The position numbers were made by a program, and so were the translations under genes. Positions 17,454 through 28,421 of a stretch of DNA of 64,000 nucleotides are shown one piece after another (the first letter of the stretch is position 1; each line of letters begins with the position of its first letter). The DNA is from Aquamicrobium defluvii. Lineage in GTDB: Bacteria; Pseudomonadota; Alphaproteobacteria; Rhizobiales; Rhizobiaceae. Under the pieces are notes generated by a model. That model was not told the origin of the DNA and did not search any database. It saw only the letters and a program-made list of their open reading frames with translations. The stretch covers positions 210,234-274,233 of the forward strand of contig NZ_SNZF01000001.1 of NCBI RefSeq assembly GCF_004363725.1, read 5' to 3'.

Positions 17454-18506
17454 GTGGCGATGGATTTTGGCGGCGGCGAGGAGATTCGCTTCGAGATCGT
17501 GGGACAGGCCGGTGTGGTGACGCTCACACGTCCGAAGGCCCTCAATGCCCTGACCGCAAAAATGGTTCATGCGCTGGCAGCTGCCCTCGATGCATGGGAA
17601 GGGGACGATGCGGTCCGCCTCGTGCTCGTCAGGGGCGAGGGGAGGGCCTTCTGCGCCGGCGGCGACATCATGGATGTCTATCGGGCCGGCAAGGCCGGCG
17701 AACGCCACGTCGGCTTTTTCGGCGACGAATACCGCATGAATGCGCAGCTCGCGCGCTTCCCCAAGCCTTATGTCGCGCTCATAGACGGCATCGTGATGGG
17801 CGGCGGCGTCGGCATTTCGGCTCACGGCTCGCACAGGGTCATGACGGAAAACGCCATCGTGGCGATGCCGGAGGTGGGTATCGGCTTCTTTCCCGATGTC
17901 GGCGGCAGCCATGTGCTGTCGCGGCTGCCGGGCAGTTTCGGCATGTATATGGCACTGACCGGCAACCGCGTCCGATATGGCGATGCGCTGGCGGTCGGGC
18001 TCGCAACGCAGGCCATCCGGGCCGAGAGCCAGCAGGACCTCATCGACGCTTTCACGGCGTCAGGCGAGGTGGATGCGGTTCTCAGCCGTTTCCATGCCGA
18101 TGTGCCGCCGGAAACGGATGCCGCGACTTTTGCCGCCATCGAGCGCCATTTCTCGCAAGGATCTCTGGAATCGGTTCTGGCCAGCCTGAAGGCGGAAGCC
18201 GAGGCGGGTGACGATTTCGCGGCAAAAACGCTCGCGACCATGCTTTCCCGATCCCCGACCAGCCTCAAGGTCACCTGGCGCCAGATCAGCCGCGGGGCCG
18301 GCCTTTCGATGGACGATTGCATGCGCATGGAGTTCAGGGTGCTCAACCGCATGCTGGATGGTCACGACTTCTATGAAGGCATTCGCGCCGCGCTTGTCGA
18401 CAAGGGCTCGACGCCGGTCTGGAACCCCCCGGCTCTGGAAGCTGTGAGCGATGCTGCCGTGGAAGCGTATTTCGCGCCGCTTGGCGAGCGGGAACTGGCG
18501 CTGTGA
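17454..18506 (+). CDS. 3-hydroxyisobutyryl-CoA hydrolase
   Basis: A 350-residue crotonase-fold enzyme. The oxyanion segments are GRAFCAGGDI (about 64-73) and VMGGGVGISAHG. The segment MPEVGIGFFPDVGGSHVL with its glutamate is characteristic of HIBYL-CoA hydrolases of valine breakdown rather than enoyl-CoA hydratases, as is the length of about 350. GTG 17454 follows AGGAGAGGG. The neighbour downstream overlaps its stop. An alternative annotation is a generic enoyl-CoA hydratase/isomerase. Confidence 0.9.
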   Translation: MAMDFGGGEEIRFEIVGQAGVVTLTRPKALNALTAKMVHALAAALDAWEGDDAVRLVLVRGEGRAFCAGGDIMDVYRAGKAGERHVGFFGDEYRMNAQLARFPKPYVALIDGIVMGGGVGISAHGSHRVMTENAIVAMPEVGIGFFPDVGGSHVLSRLPGSFGMYMALTGNRVRYGDALAVGLATQAIRAESQQDLIDAFTASGEVDAVLSRFHADVPPETDAATFAAIERHFSQGSLESVLASLKAEAEAGDDFAAKTLATMLSRSPTSLKVTWRQISRGAGLSMDDCMRMEFRVLNRMLDGHDFYEGIRAALVDKGSTPVWNPPALEAVSDAAVEAYFAPLGERELAL

Positions 18507-18928
18507 CCAGAGGACTTGCAACCCGGTCCGTCCCCGTCCCGGATACGCTCGATCTTGCGTTCGCCGTGTTCCTGCGTTGCGTCGCCTGCCTGTGTCTGGT
18601 TCAGGGCGTCCTCTACTGGATCAGGCTGATCGGCTATTACCCCGGCGATCTCTATCGCTTCGATCTGATGCCGGTACACTGGCAGATCGCGGCTTCGGCG
18701 CTTGCGGTGCTGTTTCCGTTCGCCGCGGCGGGGTTGTGGATGCTCGCCTCGTGGGGGCCGGTCATCTGGTTCCTGTGCGCGGCCGGCGAGATCGCCATGT
18801 ATGCCGGCTTTCCGCAGTATTTCGGCCACAAGCCTTCCGTCGTCGTCTCGCATGCGATCGTCGCCGCGGCCTATTGCGGCCTGCGTGCCGCCTTGCAGAT
18901 GCGCAAGCGGCCGCAAGCCATTCAGTAG
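18503..18928 (+). CDS. Small four-helix membrane protein
   Basis: A 141-residue protein with about four hydrophobic segments (around 18-45, 60-80, 85-105 and 110-130). It starts at GTG 18503 inside the stop of the preceding hydrolase (GTGA), so translational coupling is likely. It resembles a conserved uncharacterised membrane family of Rhizobiales (I believe DUF6163). Function is unknown; a pairing with valine degradation is only positional. Confidence 0.75.
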   Translation: MTRGLATRSVPVPDTLDLAFAVFLRCVACLCLVQGVLYWIRLIGYYPGDLYRFDLMPVHWQIAASALAVLFPFAAAGLWMLASWGPVIWFLCAAGEIAMYAGFPQYFGHKPSVVVSHAIVAAAYCGLRAALQMRKRPQAIQ

Positions 18929-19148
18929 ATACTGCCGGCTCCTCCCGGTCTTCTGCAAATCTATTAGCTCATTTTTTAGGTTAATTGTCCCGCAAGACGT
19001 GACCATTCGTTAAGCGTCTTCGACGGCTCTCGCTGGTAAGCTCTTGTTAGCCTTGGTGTTTAAGTCGAATTTTATGAGTATTCGATAGTGTCGCGATCAA
19101 GGTGAGAAAAACAAAAAATCACCAGGCGACAAACGAGAGGCAAAGACA

Positions 19149-19664
19149 ATGAACAACCAGCGCTCGGCGGCGAAGCCCGCTAATGTATCGAATGAAAGCC
19201 AGGAAGCTATCCGTTCGCTGTACATGGAATCGCTTCAGCTTGTTGAACGGCTGCACCGCCGTCTTCTTGACGTGATCAAGGACGAATTCGAACGGGCGGG
19301 CCGCTCCGACATCAACGCCATCCAGGCGCTGCTTCTGTTCAATATAGGCAATGCGGAACTGACGGCCGGAGAACTCCGCTCGCGCGGTTACTACCTCGGT
19401 TCGAACGTGTCCTATAACGTCAAGAAGCTGGTCGATCTGGGCTTCATCAACCACGAGCGCTCAAAGCTCGACCGCCGCTCGGTGCGCATCAGCCTGACCG
19501 ACAAGGGCATGGAAGTGGCTGACGTGGTGGCGCGCCTCTATGAGAGGCACATCGGCTCCATCGAGCAGGTCGGCGGCATCAACACCGACGAGTTCAAGCA
19601 GATGAACCGCGCCCTCCAGCGTCTGGACCGCTTCTGGAACGACACCATCGCCTATCGCATGTAA
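19149..19664 (+). CDS. ldtR: MarR-family regulator LdtR
   Basis: A 171-residue winged-helix protein matching LdtR, first studied in Liberibacter asiaticus, where it activates the L,D-transpeptidase gene next to it. The helix-turn-helix region is ELTAGELRSRGYYLGSNVSY (about 76-95), with the wing SKLDRRSVRISLTDKG. The next gene here is the matching transpeptidase. The 220-base leader upstream is AT-rich, with many A-runs just before the start. Confidence 0.92.
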   Translation: MNNQRSAAKPANVSNESQEAIRSLYMESLQLVERLHRRLLDVIKDEFERAGRSDINAIQALLLFNIGNAELTAGELRSRGYYLGSNVSYNVKKLVDLGFINHERSKLDRRSVRISLTDKGMEVADVVARLYERHIGSIEQVGGINTDEFKQMNRALQRLDRFWNDTIAYRM

Positions 19665-19702
19665 GGTCCCGGCCGCAAGCGCGGACATACGGTCCCTTGA
19701 CT

Positions 19703-19740
19703 GGCCGGGCGGTGCCTGAAAGGCACAAGGCCCGGCCTTT
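19703..19740 (+). terminator. Intrinsic terminator after ldtR
   Basis: GGCCGGGC (19703-19710) pairs with GCCCGGCC (19730-19737); an inner TGCCT/AGGCA stem stacks on it, and TTT follows. It separates ldtR from ldtP, so the two have separate transcripts. Confidence 0.8.
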
Positions 19741-19953
19741 GTCGCATGCGGCAGGGCCGAAAGCCGGCAGGCGCCACGTTGCCGCCATATTCGGATGAAA
19801 GCGAAGGTGTCAGGATCGGTCGTGAATGTCCGACGATGAGCAACCCGCTCAGGCGCGACGCGGGCGCGATGCCGGAACCCCCGGCATGGTTGGCGAATTG
19901 TTAAGGTCGCAGACCTAGAGTGCCCGGCTGCATTGCCTGAACACTGACTGGAT

Positions 19954-21222
19954 ATGTCTGGAACGCCCATGATGACGAGTCGTCGTTTGTTTCTTTCCGG
20001 AGCCTCGGCTCTTGCGGCATCGTTCGTGGCCGGTGGCGCGCGTGCCCAGGACGTCGTCGACGACATTCTCCGGGCAGCGGGGCAGGGCGGCTGGCGCGAT
20101 ACGTTCGATGCGCGCGCCAGCGGCAGCGCCAAGGTCCAGTCCACGCGCCCGATCTTCAGCGAGCAGACCATTGCCTATACCGAACAGGCCATCGGCCAGT
20201 ATCACAATCTGGTCGGGCAGGGCGGCTGGGAGCGCGTGCCTGACACCAAGAAGCTCAAGCTCGGCGTCATCGACCCCGACGTGGTGCCGCTGCGCAAGCG
20301 TCTGATGGTGTCTGGCGACCTGCCCCGGAATGCGGGACTGTCCCAGTCCTTCGATTCCTACGTCGATGCCGCGGTGAAGCGTTTCCAGATGCGCCATGGC
20401 CTGCCGGCGGACGGCGTGCTCGGCAAATACAGCTATCTGGCGATGAACGTTTCCGCCCAGACCCGCCTCGGCCAGCTCGAAACCAATCTCGGGCGCCTGC
20501 GCGAGAAGGTCGGTACGCTCGGCAACCGCTACGTGCTGGTCAATATTCCGGCTGCGCAGATTGAGGCAGTGGAAAACGACCGTGTCGTCCTGCGCCACAC
20601 GGCAATCGTCGGCAAGATCGACCGGCAGACGCCCATCGTGAACTCGCGGATCAACGAGATCATCGTCAATCCCTACTGGACGGCCCCCACCTCCATCGTG
20701 CGCAAGGACATCATTCCGCTGATGCGCAAGAACCCGAACTATCTCCGGGACAGCAAGATTCGCCTGTTCGCGCCGGACGGCAGCGAGATCGATCCGATGA
20801 TGGTGGACTGGTCGACGGACGAGGCGGCAAAATACCGCTTCCGTCAGGAACCGGGCACCAACAACGCCATGGCGTCGGTGAAGATCAATTTCCCGAGCCC
20901 GGACGGCGTCTACATGCACGATACGCCGCAGCAGAGCCTGTTCGGGCAGATGATGCGCTTCGACTCGTCGGGCTGCGTGCGCGTGCAGAACGTTCGCGAT
21001 CTGGTGACATGGATCCTGCGCGATACCCCTGGCTGGACCCGTCAGCAGTTCGAAGCGGCGATCAAGGCCGGCGAGACAGTACCCGTCGCCGTCACCAACC
21101 CGGTGCCGGTTCATTTCCTCTATGTATCCGCGTGGTCGACAAGCGATGGCGTCGTGCAGTTCCGTGACGACATCTATGGCTGGGACGGCGTTGACGAACT
21201 GAAGATTTCCTCCGCTTTCTGA
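19954..21222 (+). CDS. ldtP: Periplasmic L,D-transpeptidase LdtP
   Basis: A 422-residue exported enzyme that makes or edits 3-3 peptidoglycan cross-links. The N-terminus SRRLFLSGASALAASF is a twin-arginine signal. A peptidoglycan-binding domain follows (about 100-165, AAVKRFQMRHGLPADGVLG), then a YkuD domain with H322 and nucleophile C341 in SSGCVRV. An in-frame ATG at 19969 would place the arginines closer to the start and is also possible. The upstream neighbour LdtR is the probable regulator. A strong terminator follows. Confidence 0.93.
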   Translation: MSGTPMMTSRRLFLSGASALAASFVAGGARAQDVVDDILRAAGQGGWRDTFDARASGSAKVQSTRPIFSEQTIAYTEQAIGQYHNLVGQGGWERVPDTKKLKLGVIDPDVVPLRKRLMVSGDLPRNAGLSQSFDSYVDAAVKRFQMRHGLPADGVLGKYSYLAMNVSAQTRLGQLETNLGRLREKVGTLGNRYVLVNIPAAQIEAVENDRVVLRHTAIVGKIDRQTPIVNSRINEIIVNPYWTAPTSIVRKDIIPLMRKNPNYLRDSKIRLFAPDGSEIDPMMVDWSTDEAAKYRFRQEPGTNNAMASVKINFPSPDGVYMHDTPQQSLFGQMMRFDSSGCVRVQNVRDLVTWILRDTPGWTRQQFEAAIKAGETVPVAVTNPVPVHFLYVSAWSTSDGVVQFRDDIYGWDGVDELKISSAF

Positions 21223-21246
21223 GCTGGAACGCACGGGACTTCATGA

Positions 21247-21270
21247 GGGCCGCCTTGAGGCGGCCCTTTT
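21247..21270 (+). terminator. Intrinsic terminator after ldtP
   Basis: GGGCCGCC (21247-21254), loop TTGA, GGCGGCCC (21259-21266), then TTTT. It is a perfect 8-bp GC stem. Confidence 0.88.
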
Positions 21271-21418
21271 GCATTGCATGGAGAAAAACTGCCCCAACCG
21301 TCTGGGCCAGCAATGGCTGACGCAATAGGGCCAGCTTATTTCGCGCTGAAAGTGGATAGGGCAGGTCAACTGTGCTAAGGCGCCTGCGGGTTCACTCCAC
21401 TTAGGGAAACTTCAGGCA

Positions 21419-22732
<1,314 letters not shown>

Positions 22733-22912
22733 GCGCTGTTTCGTTTACGGTTGCAGGCGGCCGTCGCGACTGGATCGCGGCGGCCGCTGTGTTTGCCGGG
22801 GCACGGACTGCGCTATCGACAGCACAGAAGCGGCATTGCAATTTCCCCTTGGCGCTTCCTACCTTGGAAGAAAATCTCTAGCCTTGTGCCGGTAGAGAAT
22901 CGGGTGGGTGTC

Positions 22913-23377
22913 ATGCGTTGTCCTTATTGCCAGTCTGAAGATACGCAGGTGAAGGATTCGCGTCCTGCGGAAGATGGCTCGGCCATTCGCAGGCGGCGCG
23001 TGTGCCCCGATTGCGGGGGGCGCTTCACCACTTTCGAGCGTGTGCAGTTGCGCGATCTGGTCGTCATAAAGAAGACCGGACGCAAGGTTCCGTTCGATCG
23101 CGACAAGCTGCTGCGCTCGGTCGAGATCGCGGTGCGAAAGCGCAACGTCGATCCCGAGCGCATCGACCGGGCCGTGACGGGCATCGTGCGTCAGCTCGAA
23201 AGTTCGGGCGAGACCGAGATTCCCTCGGCGGAAGTCGGCCGGCTGGTGATGGAGGCGCTGAAGTCGCTGGACGATGTCGCCTATGTGCGCTTCGCTTCCG
23301 TGTATCGCAATTTCCGCGAAGCCAAGGATTTCCATGATGTGCTTGGCGAGCTGAAGGGCGACGAGGACCTTGACTGA
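22913..23377 (+). CDS. nrdR: Transcriptional repressor NrdR
   Basis: A 154-residue repressor of ribonucleotide reductase genes. The zinc ribbon is [15 protein letters not shown] paired with [12 protein letters not shown] (residues 3-43), followed by an ATP-cone (about 49-139) that senses ATP/dATP. The start at 22913 (MRCPYC) is fixed by the family N-terminus. It is followed 3 bases later by ribD, an arrangement seen widely in proteobacteria. Confidence 0.97.
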   Translation: MRCPYCQSEDTQVKDSRPAEDGSAIRRRRVCPDCGGRFTTFERVQLRDLVVIKKTGRKVPFDRDKLLRSVEIAVRKRNVDPERIDRAVTGIVRQLESSGETEIPSAEVGRLVMEALKSLDDVAYVRFASVYRNFREAKDFHDVLGELKGDEDLD

Positions 23378-23380
23378 TCG

Positions 23381-24505
23381 ATGAGCCGTTCCACCGATCC
23401 CGAACAGGAAGCCCTCGACCGCAGATTCATGGCAGCCGCGCTGCGCCTGTCGCGCCGCAATCTGGGCCGGACATCCACCAACCCGTCCGTCGGAACTATC
23501 ATCGTGCGCGATGACGGGGCGGGGCCGATGATCGTCGGCACCGGTGTGACCGCCATTGGCGGGCGGCCCCACGCCGAAACCGAGGCGTTGGCCGAAGCCG
23601 GCGAACTGGCGCGTGGCGCGACCGCCTACGTGACGCTGGAGCCATGCGCGCATCACGGACGCACCCCGCCTTGCGCGGAAGCGCTCGCCGTTGCCGGCAT
23701 CAGGCGCGTGGTGGGCGCGGCCAGCGATCCCGATCCCCGCGTCTCCGGCAAGGGCTATGCCATATTGCGGGAAGCCGGCGTCGAGGTCACGGAGCGCGTG
23801 CTGGCTGCCGATGCCTCGGACCAGCTTGCCGGTTACCTCATGCGTTCTCTGAGGAAACGTCCCGAGGTCACGCTCAAGATGGCGCTCTCCAGCGATGGCA
23901 AGATCGGCGCCAGAGGCGAGGGACAGGTTCCGATCACCGGCGAGGTGGCTCGCCGCGAGGTGCATCTGATGCGGGCGGAAGCCGATGCGATCCTGATCGG
24001 CATCGGCACGGCGCTGGAGGACGATCCGGAGCTGACCGTTCGGCTGCCGGGGCTGGAGAACAGGTCGCCGGCACGCATCGTGCTGGACAGCGACATCAGG
24101 CTTCCTCCACATGCGCGGCTTGTTTCCGGCATCGGTCGCGTGCCGCTCTATGTCGCGGCAAATCTCGAAGCCGACGTACAGAAGCGTCTGGAACTGGAGC
24201 GCCGCGGCGTACGCTTCATCGGGACGGAGGTGCATGACGGCAGGATCGCCCTTCCAGAGCTGCTCGACGATCTGGCTGCGCTTGGCATGTCCAGCATCAT
24301 TGTGGAGGGAGGCGCAGCCGTGGCCCGGTCTTTCCTCGACGAGGGGCTGGTGGACCGGATCATGCTGTTTCACGGACCGGGGGAGGTGGGCGCGCAGGGC
24401 ATCGATGCCCCCATCGGAACTGACCGGATTCCGCCGGGTTTTCGCAAGCTGCGCGAGATGCGGTTCGATCAGGACGGCTTCGCAGAGTGGGTAAGGACGG
24501 TCTGA
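23381..24505 (+). CDS. ribD: Bifunctional riboflavin deaminase/reductase RibD
   Basis: A 374-residue enzyme for the second and third steps of riboflavin synthesis. The N-terminal deaminase domain has the zinc motifs HAETEAL and PCAHHGRTPPCAEAL (about 65-100). The C-terminal reductase domain (about 160-374) begins RPEVTLKMALSSDGKI and contains IIVEGGAAVARSFLD. Its stop overlaps the ribE start (TGATG). No FMN riboswitch is seen upstream. Confidence 0.96.
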   Translation: MSRSTDPEQEALDRRFMAAALRLSRRNLGRTSTNPSVGTIIVRDDGAGPMIVGTGVTAIGGRPHAETEALAEAGELARGATAYVTLEPCAHHGRTPPCAEALAVAGIRRVVGAASDPDPRVSGKGYAILREAGVEVTERVLAADASDQLAGYLMRSLRKRPEVTLKMALSSDGKIGARGEGQVPITGEVARREVHLMRAEADAILIGIGTALEDDPELTVRLPGLENRSPARIVLDSDIRLPPHARLVSGIGRVPLYVAANLEADVQKRLELERRGVRFIGTEVHDGRIALPELLDDLAALGMSSIIVEGGAAVARSFLDEGLVDRIMLFHGPGEVGAQGIDAPIGTDRIPPGFRKLREMRFDQDGFAEWVRTV

Positions 24506-25122
24506 TGTTCACGGGTATTGTCAGCGATGTCGGCAAGGTTGCTGCGATCGAGCCGCTCAGGGAAGGTGTGCGGCTGCGCATCGATACCGCCTACGATCCG
24601 CAAACCATCGATATAGGCGCCTCGATAGCCTGCTCCGGCGTGTGCCTGACCGTCACGGCCTTGCCGGAGAGCGGATCCAATGCGCGCTGGTTCGAGGTCG
24701 AGGCGTGGGAGGAGGCGCTGCGCCTGACCACCGCCGCCCAATGGAAATCCGGTACGCGCATCAATCTCGAGCGCGCACTGAAGATCGGGGACGAGTTGGG
24801 CGGGCACATCGTGTCGGGGCATGTCGACGCCACGGCGGAGATTGTTGCGCGGCAGGATGAAGGCGACGCCGTCCGCTTTACGCTGGAAGTTCCGGCGGAG
24901 TTTGCGCGCTTTGTCGCGCCCAAGGGCTCCGTTGCGCTCGACGGTACCTCGCTCACCGTCAACGAGGTGGACGGCAGGCGCTTCGACGTGCTGCTCATTC
25001 ACCATTCGCTGCAGGTGACCACATGGGGCGAGCGTAAGGCCGGAGACCTGGTGAACCTCGAAATCGATACGATGGCGCGCTATGCTGCACGGCTTGCGGA
25101 AGCGGCAGCGCAGGGTTACTGA
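24505..25122 (+). CDS. ribE: Riboflavin synthase alpha chain
   Basis: A 205-residue enzyme joining two 6,7-dimethyl-8-ribityllumazines to riboflavin. It has the invariant start MFTGIV and two lumazine-binding repeats (about 1-97 and 98-200), with VSGHVD in the second. The start at 24505 overlaps the ribD stop by one base. The gene is also called ribC in some species. Confidence 0.96.
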   Translation: MFTGIVSDVGKVAAIEPLREGVRLRIDTAYDPQTIDIGASIACSGVCLTVTALPESGSNARWFEVEAWEEALRLTTAAQWKSGTRINLERALKIGDELGGHIVSGHVDATAEIVARQDEGDAVRFTLEVPAEFARFVAPKGSVALDGTSLTVNEVDGRRFDVLLIHHSLQVTTWGERKAGDLVNLEIDTMARYAARLAEAAAQGY

Positions 25123-25217
25123 CTGGCTTTCACTGATCCAACCTGTCCCGGTCGCGTGAGGCTTGCGGTCTCGCACGCTTGGGCCTATTGACCGGCTCAC
25201 TCGGAGACGCAAGGACC

Positions 25218-25682
25218 ATGACCCAGGATAATAAGAAAAAGCTGCTCATCATCGAGGCCCGTTTCTATGACGATCTCGCAGACGCTCTGCTGGAAGGCGC
25301 GAAGGCCGCGCTGGATGAGGCGGGTGCGGATTATGACGTGGTGACAGTGCCCGGCGCGCTCGAGATTCCCGCGGTGATTTCCTTCGCGCTCGACGCAGAG
25401 GAAGACGAAGGACAAAGCTACGACGGATTCGTGGCGCTCGGCACCGTCATTCGCGGCGAGACCTATCATTTCGACATCGTGGCCAACGAATCGGCGCGTG
25501 CGCTGATGGACCTCTCGGTGCAGGAATCGATCTGCATCGGCAACGGCATCCTCACCACTGAAAACGAGGAGCAGGCCTGGGCGCGTGCGCGCCGCAGCGA
25601 AGGCGACAAGGGCGGCTTTGCCGCGCGGGCGGCGCTCACCATGATCGCGGTTCAGGAGAGGCTTGGAGCTGGACGTTCGTGA
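25218..25682 (+). CDS. ribH: 6,7-dimethyl-8-ribityllumazine synthase
   Basis: A 154-residue lumazine synthase with the signature [18 protein letters not shown], including the catalytic histidine, and the early segment [19 protein letters not shown] 25218 follows AAGGA closely. A 95-base gap separates it from ribE. Its stop overlaps nusB in a GTGA, the common rib-nusB coupling. Confidence 0.95.
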   Translation: MTQDNKKKLLIIEARFYDDLADALLEGAKAALDEAGADYDVVTVPGALEIPAVISFALDAEEDEGQSYDGFVALGTVIRGETYHFDIVANESARALMDLSVQESICIGNGILTTENEEQAWARARRSEGDKGGFAARAALTMIAVQERLGAGRS

Positions 25683-26182
25683 CGGGGCCTGAAGAGACCA
25701 ACCCTCCGGTGAGGCAGGCTAACAAGCGCGGCGCGGCGCGTCTCGCGGCCGTCCAGGCGCTGTACCAGATGGACGTCGCCGGCAGCGGACTGCTGGAGAT
25801 CACAGCCGAATACGAAGCCTTCCGGCTGGGCAAGGAAGTGGACGGCGCACTTTACCGCGAGGCGGATGCGCAGTGGTTCCGCGCGATTCTTGCCGGCGTG
25901 GTGGAAAAGCAGAAGACGCTCGATCCGATCATTCGTCAGGCGCTGACCGAGGACTGGCCGCTGTCGCGCCTCGATTCGACACTGCGCGCCATCCTTCGCG
26001 CCGGCACTTACGAACTGATGATGCGCGCCGACGTTCCTGTCGCGGTGATCGTTTCGGAGTATGTCGACATCGCCAAGGCATTCTACGAAGAGGACGAGCC
26101 GAAGCTCGTCAATGCAGTGCTCGATCGCATTTCCCGCCGTGTGCGCGGCGAAGGGAGAGGCAGGGGCAAGGAGGCTTCATGA
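25679..26182 (+). CDS. nusB: Transcription antitermination factor NusB
   Basis: A 167-residue all-helical protein that binds boxA RNA with S10/NusE for rRNA antitermination. Its segments include [20 protein letters not shown] near the N-terminus and the C-terminal [19 protein letters not shown] and [12 protein letters not shown]. It starts at GTG 25679 within the ribH stop codon, and its own stop overlaps the next gene (ATGA). Confidence 0.95.
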   Translation: MTGPEETNPPVRQANKRGAARLAAVQALYQMDVAGSGLLEITAEYEAFRLGKEVDGALYREADAQWFRAILAGVVEKQKTLDPIIRQALTEDWPLSRLDSTLRAILRAGTYELMMRADVPVAVIVSEYVDIAKAFYEEDEPKLVNAVLDRISRRVRGEGRGRGKEAS

Positions 26183-27417
26183 GCGCATCAGGACAGGCCG
26201 CTGCCGGCGCGCAGGCACCCGCTGTCGAGCGGGAGGCGCGCAGGACAGCGCTGATCCTCGCTACCGCGCAGGCCATCGTCGGCTCTGCCGCGCCGATCTG
26301 TTTTGCGCTTGGCGCACTCGCCGGGCACTACCTTCTCGACATGGACAAGTCGCTGGCGACCGCCCCGCTGACCGGCTTCAATGTCGGCGTCGCGATCGGC
26401 GCGCTGCCGGCTGCGGCCATCATACGCCGGCTTGGCCAGCGTGAGGGGTTCCTTGCGGGAACCGGTCTGACCGCGCTCGGCGGTGTGATCGCCACCATCG
26501 CGCTCTACCAGTCGAGTTTCTGGCTTTTTGCATTCGGCTTGCTGGTGGTCGGTTTCGGCGGCGCTTTCGTGCAGCAGTTCCGTTTCGCCGCAGCCGACAA
26601 TGCCCCCCCTGCCTTCAAGGCGCGCGCCATTTCCTTCGTGCTTGCGGGCGGGGTCTTCACCGCAATGCTCGGGCCGCAGGTGGTGATCTTCACCAAGGAC
26701 CTGCTGCAACCTGTCGCGTTCGCCGGTGCTTTCGCCTCGCTCGTGGTTCTGGCCGGAATCGGAGCGCTGGTGCTGGCGCAACTGCGTCCGCGTCCGGTTT
26801 TCGAGAAGGTGGAGCAGGCCGTTCCGACCGGCCGTCCGCTGATCGAAATCGTCACCCGCCCGCGCTTCGTCACCGCGCTGATCTGCGCGGTCGGCTCCTA
26901 CGCGCTGATGACTTTCGTGATGACCGGCGCGCCGCTGGCCATGGTCGGTTGCGGTTTCACGTCCGACGAAGCGACGCTCGGCATTTCCTGGCATGTGATG
27001 GCGATGTTCGCGCCGAGCTTCTTCACCGGCCGCCTGATCAGCCGGTTCGGCGCGCTGACCATGGTGGCGATCGGCTTCGTCCTGCTGATCGGCTGCGGGC
27101 TCGTAGCCCTGTCAGGCATCCAGCTGTGGCAATTCTGGACGGCCCTGATTCTGCTCGGGCTTGGCTGGAACTTCGGCTTCATCGGCTCCACGGCCATCGT
27201 GGCCGGGTGCTACAGGCCGGAAGAAAAGGGCAAGGTGCAGGGCTTCCACGATTTCGTGCTTTTCTCCAGCGTCGCTTTCGCCTCGCTGATGTCGGGGGCA
27301 GTCTACAACGCCTGGGGCTGGGACATGCTCGCGTGGATACTCTTCCCGTTCTCCGGCCTGTGCCTTGTCATGCTGGCCGTGCAGGGTGTCGCCGACCGTC
27401 GCGAGCGGGCCGCCTGA
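26179..27417 (+). CDS. MFS transporter at end of rib-nusB series
   Basis: A 412-residue major facilitator, twelve helices expected. The loop 2-3 motif is weak ([11 protein letters not shown]), which is typical of YfcJ/CynX-like uncharacterised groups. Mid-protein it reads [21 protein letters not shown]. The start at 26179 overlaps the nusB stop in ATGA. Since it is the last member of a tightly overlapping rib-nusB unit, a flavin-related substrate is conceivable, but nothing in the sequence proves it. Confidence 0.88.
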   Translation: MSASGQAAAGAQAPAVEREARRTALILATAQAIVGSAAPICFALGALAGHYLLDMDKSLATAPLTGFNVGVAIGALPAAAIIRRLGQREGFLAGTGLTALGGVIATIALYQSSFWLFAFGLLVVGFGGAFVQQFRFAAADNAPPAFKARAISFVLAGGVFTAMLGPQVVIFTKDLLQPVAFAGAFASLVVLAGIGALVLAQLRPRPVFEKVEQAVPTGRPLIEIVTRPRFVTALICAVGSYALMTFVMTGAPLAMVGCGFTSDEATLGISWHVMAMFAPSFFTGRLISRFGALTMVAIGFVLLIGCGLVALSGIQLWQFWTALILLGLGWNFGFIGSTAIVAGCYRPEEKGKVQGFHDFVLFSSVAFASLMSGAVYNAWGWDMLAWILFPFSGLCLVMLAVQGVADRRERAA

Positions 27418-27651
27418 TCAGCGGCTGCCCGGCCGGGGAGGGTGATCGAGCGTAAGTTCGAGCGTTGCGCCTTCTTCCGTGACGATCCAGCGCCGGCGAA
27501 TCACGATGAAGTCATGAGATGCCGTGCCGTCCTTCAGCGAGACGAGATCGCCGGTCGCGCATTCGTCAGGCAGGGCCACCGACTCGATGCGGGTTGCGAT
27601 GCCGGCGCGTTCCGCTTCCAGACGTGCGGATCGGGTAAGAACAAGCTTCAT
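27418..27651 (-). CDS. Small hypothetical protein, 77 aa
   Basis: A 77-residue soluble protein ending immediately after the stop of the convergent MFS gene, with no gap. ATG 27651 is preceded by AAGAGAG at good distance; a GTG two codons earlier is an alternative. It contains a short beta-rich middle (DFIVIRRRWIVTEEGATLEL) and no known motif. The codon use and ribosome binding site support a real gene. Confidence 0.6.
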   Translation of the reverse strand: MKLVLTRSARLEAERAGIATRIESVALPDECATGDLVSLKDGTASHDFIVIRRRWIVTEEGATLELTLDHPPRPGSR

Positions 27652-27725
27652 TCGCACTCTCTTGCCTGTTGTGATGGACTCAGCCTTTCATGCGCTCCGT
27701 TGGGGTATCTGAAGGAGCTTTTGCC

Positions 27726-28226
27726 ATGACCTCCCGGCTTTCCAAGATCATCATGTGCCTTTGCCTTGCGGCGTTCGCCTTCCTCGTGGCCTTCGGCAAC
27801 ATCACCGACTATGGATCGAACTACGCCTTTGTCCAGCATGTGCTGTCGATGGACACCACCTTTCCCGGCAACAAGCTGATGTATCGCGCCATCACCAGCC
27901 CGGCGCTGTGGACGGCCGGCTACTGGCTTATCATCATCGGCGAAGGGCTGACCTGCGTTCTGTTCCTGATCGCGGCCTGGCACCTGTGGCAGGCGCGCAA
28001 TGCCAGCGGGGAAACCTTCAACGAGGCGAAGAAGTTCGTCATCATCGGCACGACCATGGGATTTCTGGTCTGGTATTTCGGTTTCATGGTCATCGGCGGC
28101 GAGTGGTTCGCCATGTGGCAGTCGAGCACATGGAACGGGCAGGAAGCCGCCTTCAAGTTCTACATGACCATGCTGGCGGTGCTGATTTACGTGATCCAGC
28201 CCGACCGCGACCTCAGGCAGAGCTGA
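27726..28226 (+). CDS. DUF2165 family membrane protein
   Basis: A 166-residue protein with four hydrophobic segments, matching the DUF2165 (COG5477) family of small integral membrane proteins: FGNITDYGSNYAFVQHVLSMD early, and FGFMVIGGEWFAMWQSSTWN late. Function is unknown. ATG 27726 follows AAGGAG. Confidence 0.85.
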   Translation: MTSRLSKIIMCLCLAAFAFLVAFGNITDYGSNYAFVQHVLSMDTTFPGNKLMYRAITSPALWTAGYWLIIIGEGLTCVLFLIAAWHLWQARNASGETFNEAKKFVIIGTTMGFLVWYFGFMVIGGEWFAMWQSSTWNGQEAAFKFYMTMLAVLIYVIQPDRDLRQS

Positions 28227-28421
28227 AGATATGCGCTTTTTGCAGCGCGGAATGCCACTTTCGGGCGAAATCAGGGCAAAAACGTAACAATATCTTGACC
28301 TTGCTCACAGGTTTCGCCTAAGCCGCTACGATAGGTCGCACTGCACAATGCGGTGCGCCCTGGTTGCAACGGCCCGGGGAGAGAGGGTTCTTGCGGGCCA
28401 TAATGTGAGGAATATCCGGCA

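Noticed and set aside
22733..23380. FMN riboswitch before the riboflavin genes
   Set aside because: None of the conserved FMN-element blocks is present upstream of nrdR-ribD or in the ribE-ribH gap.
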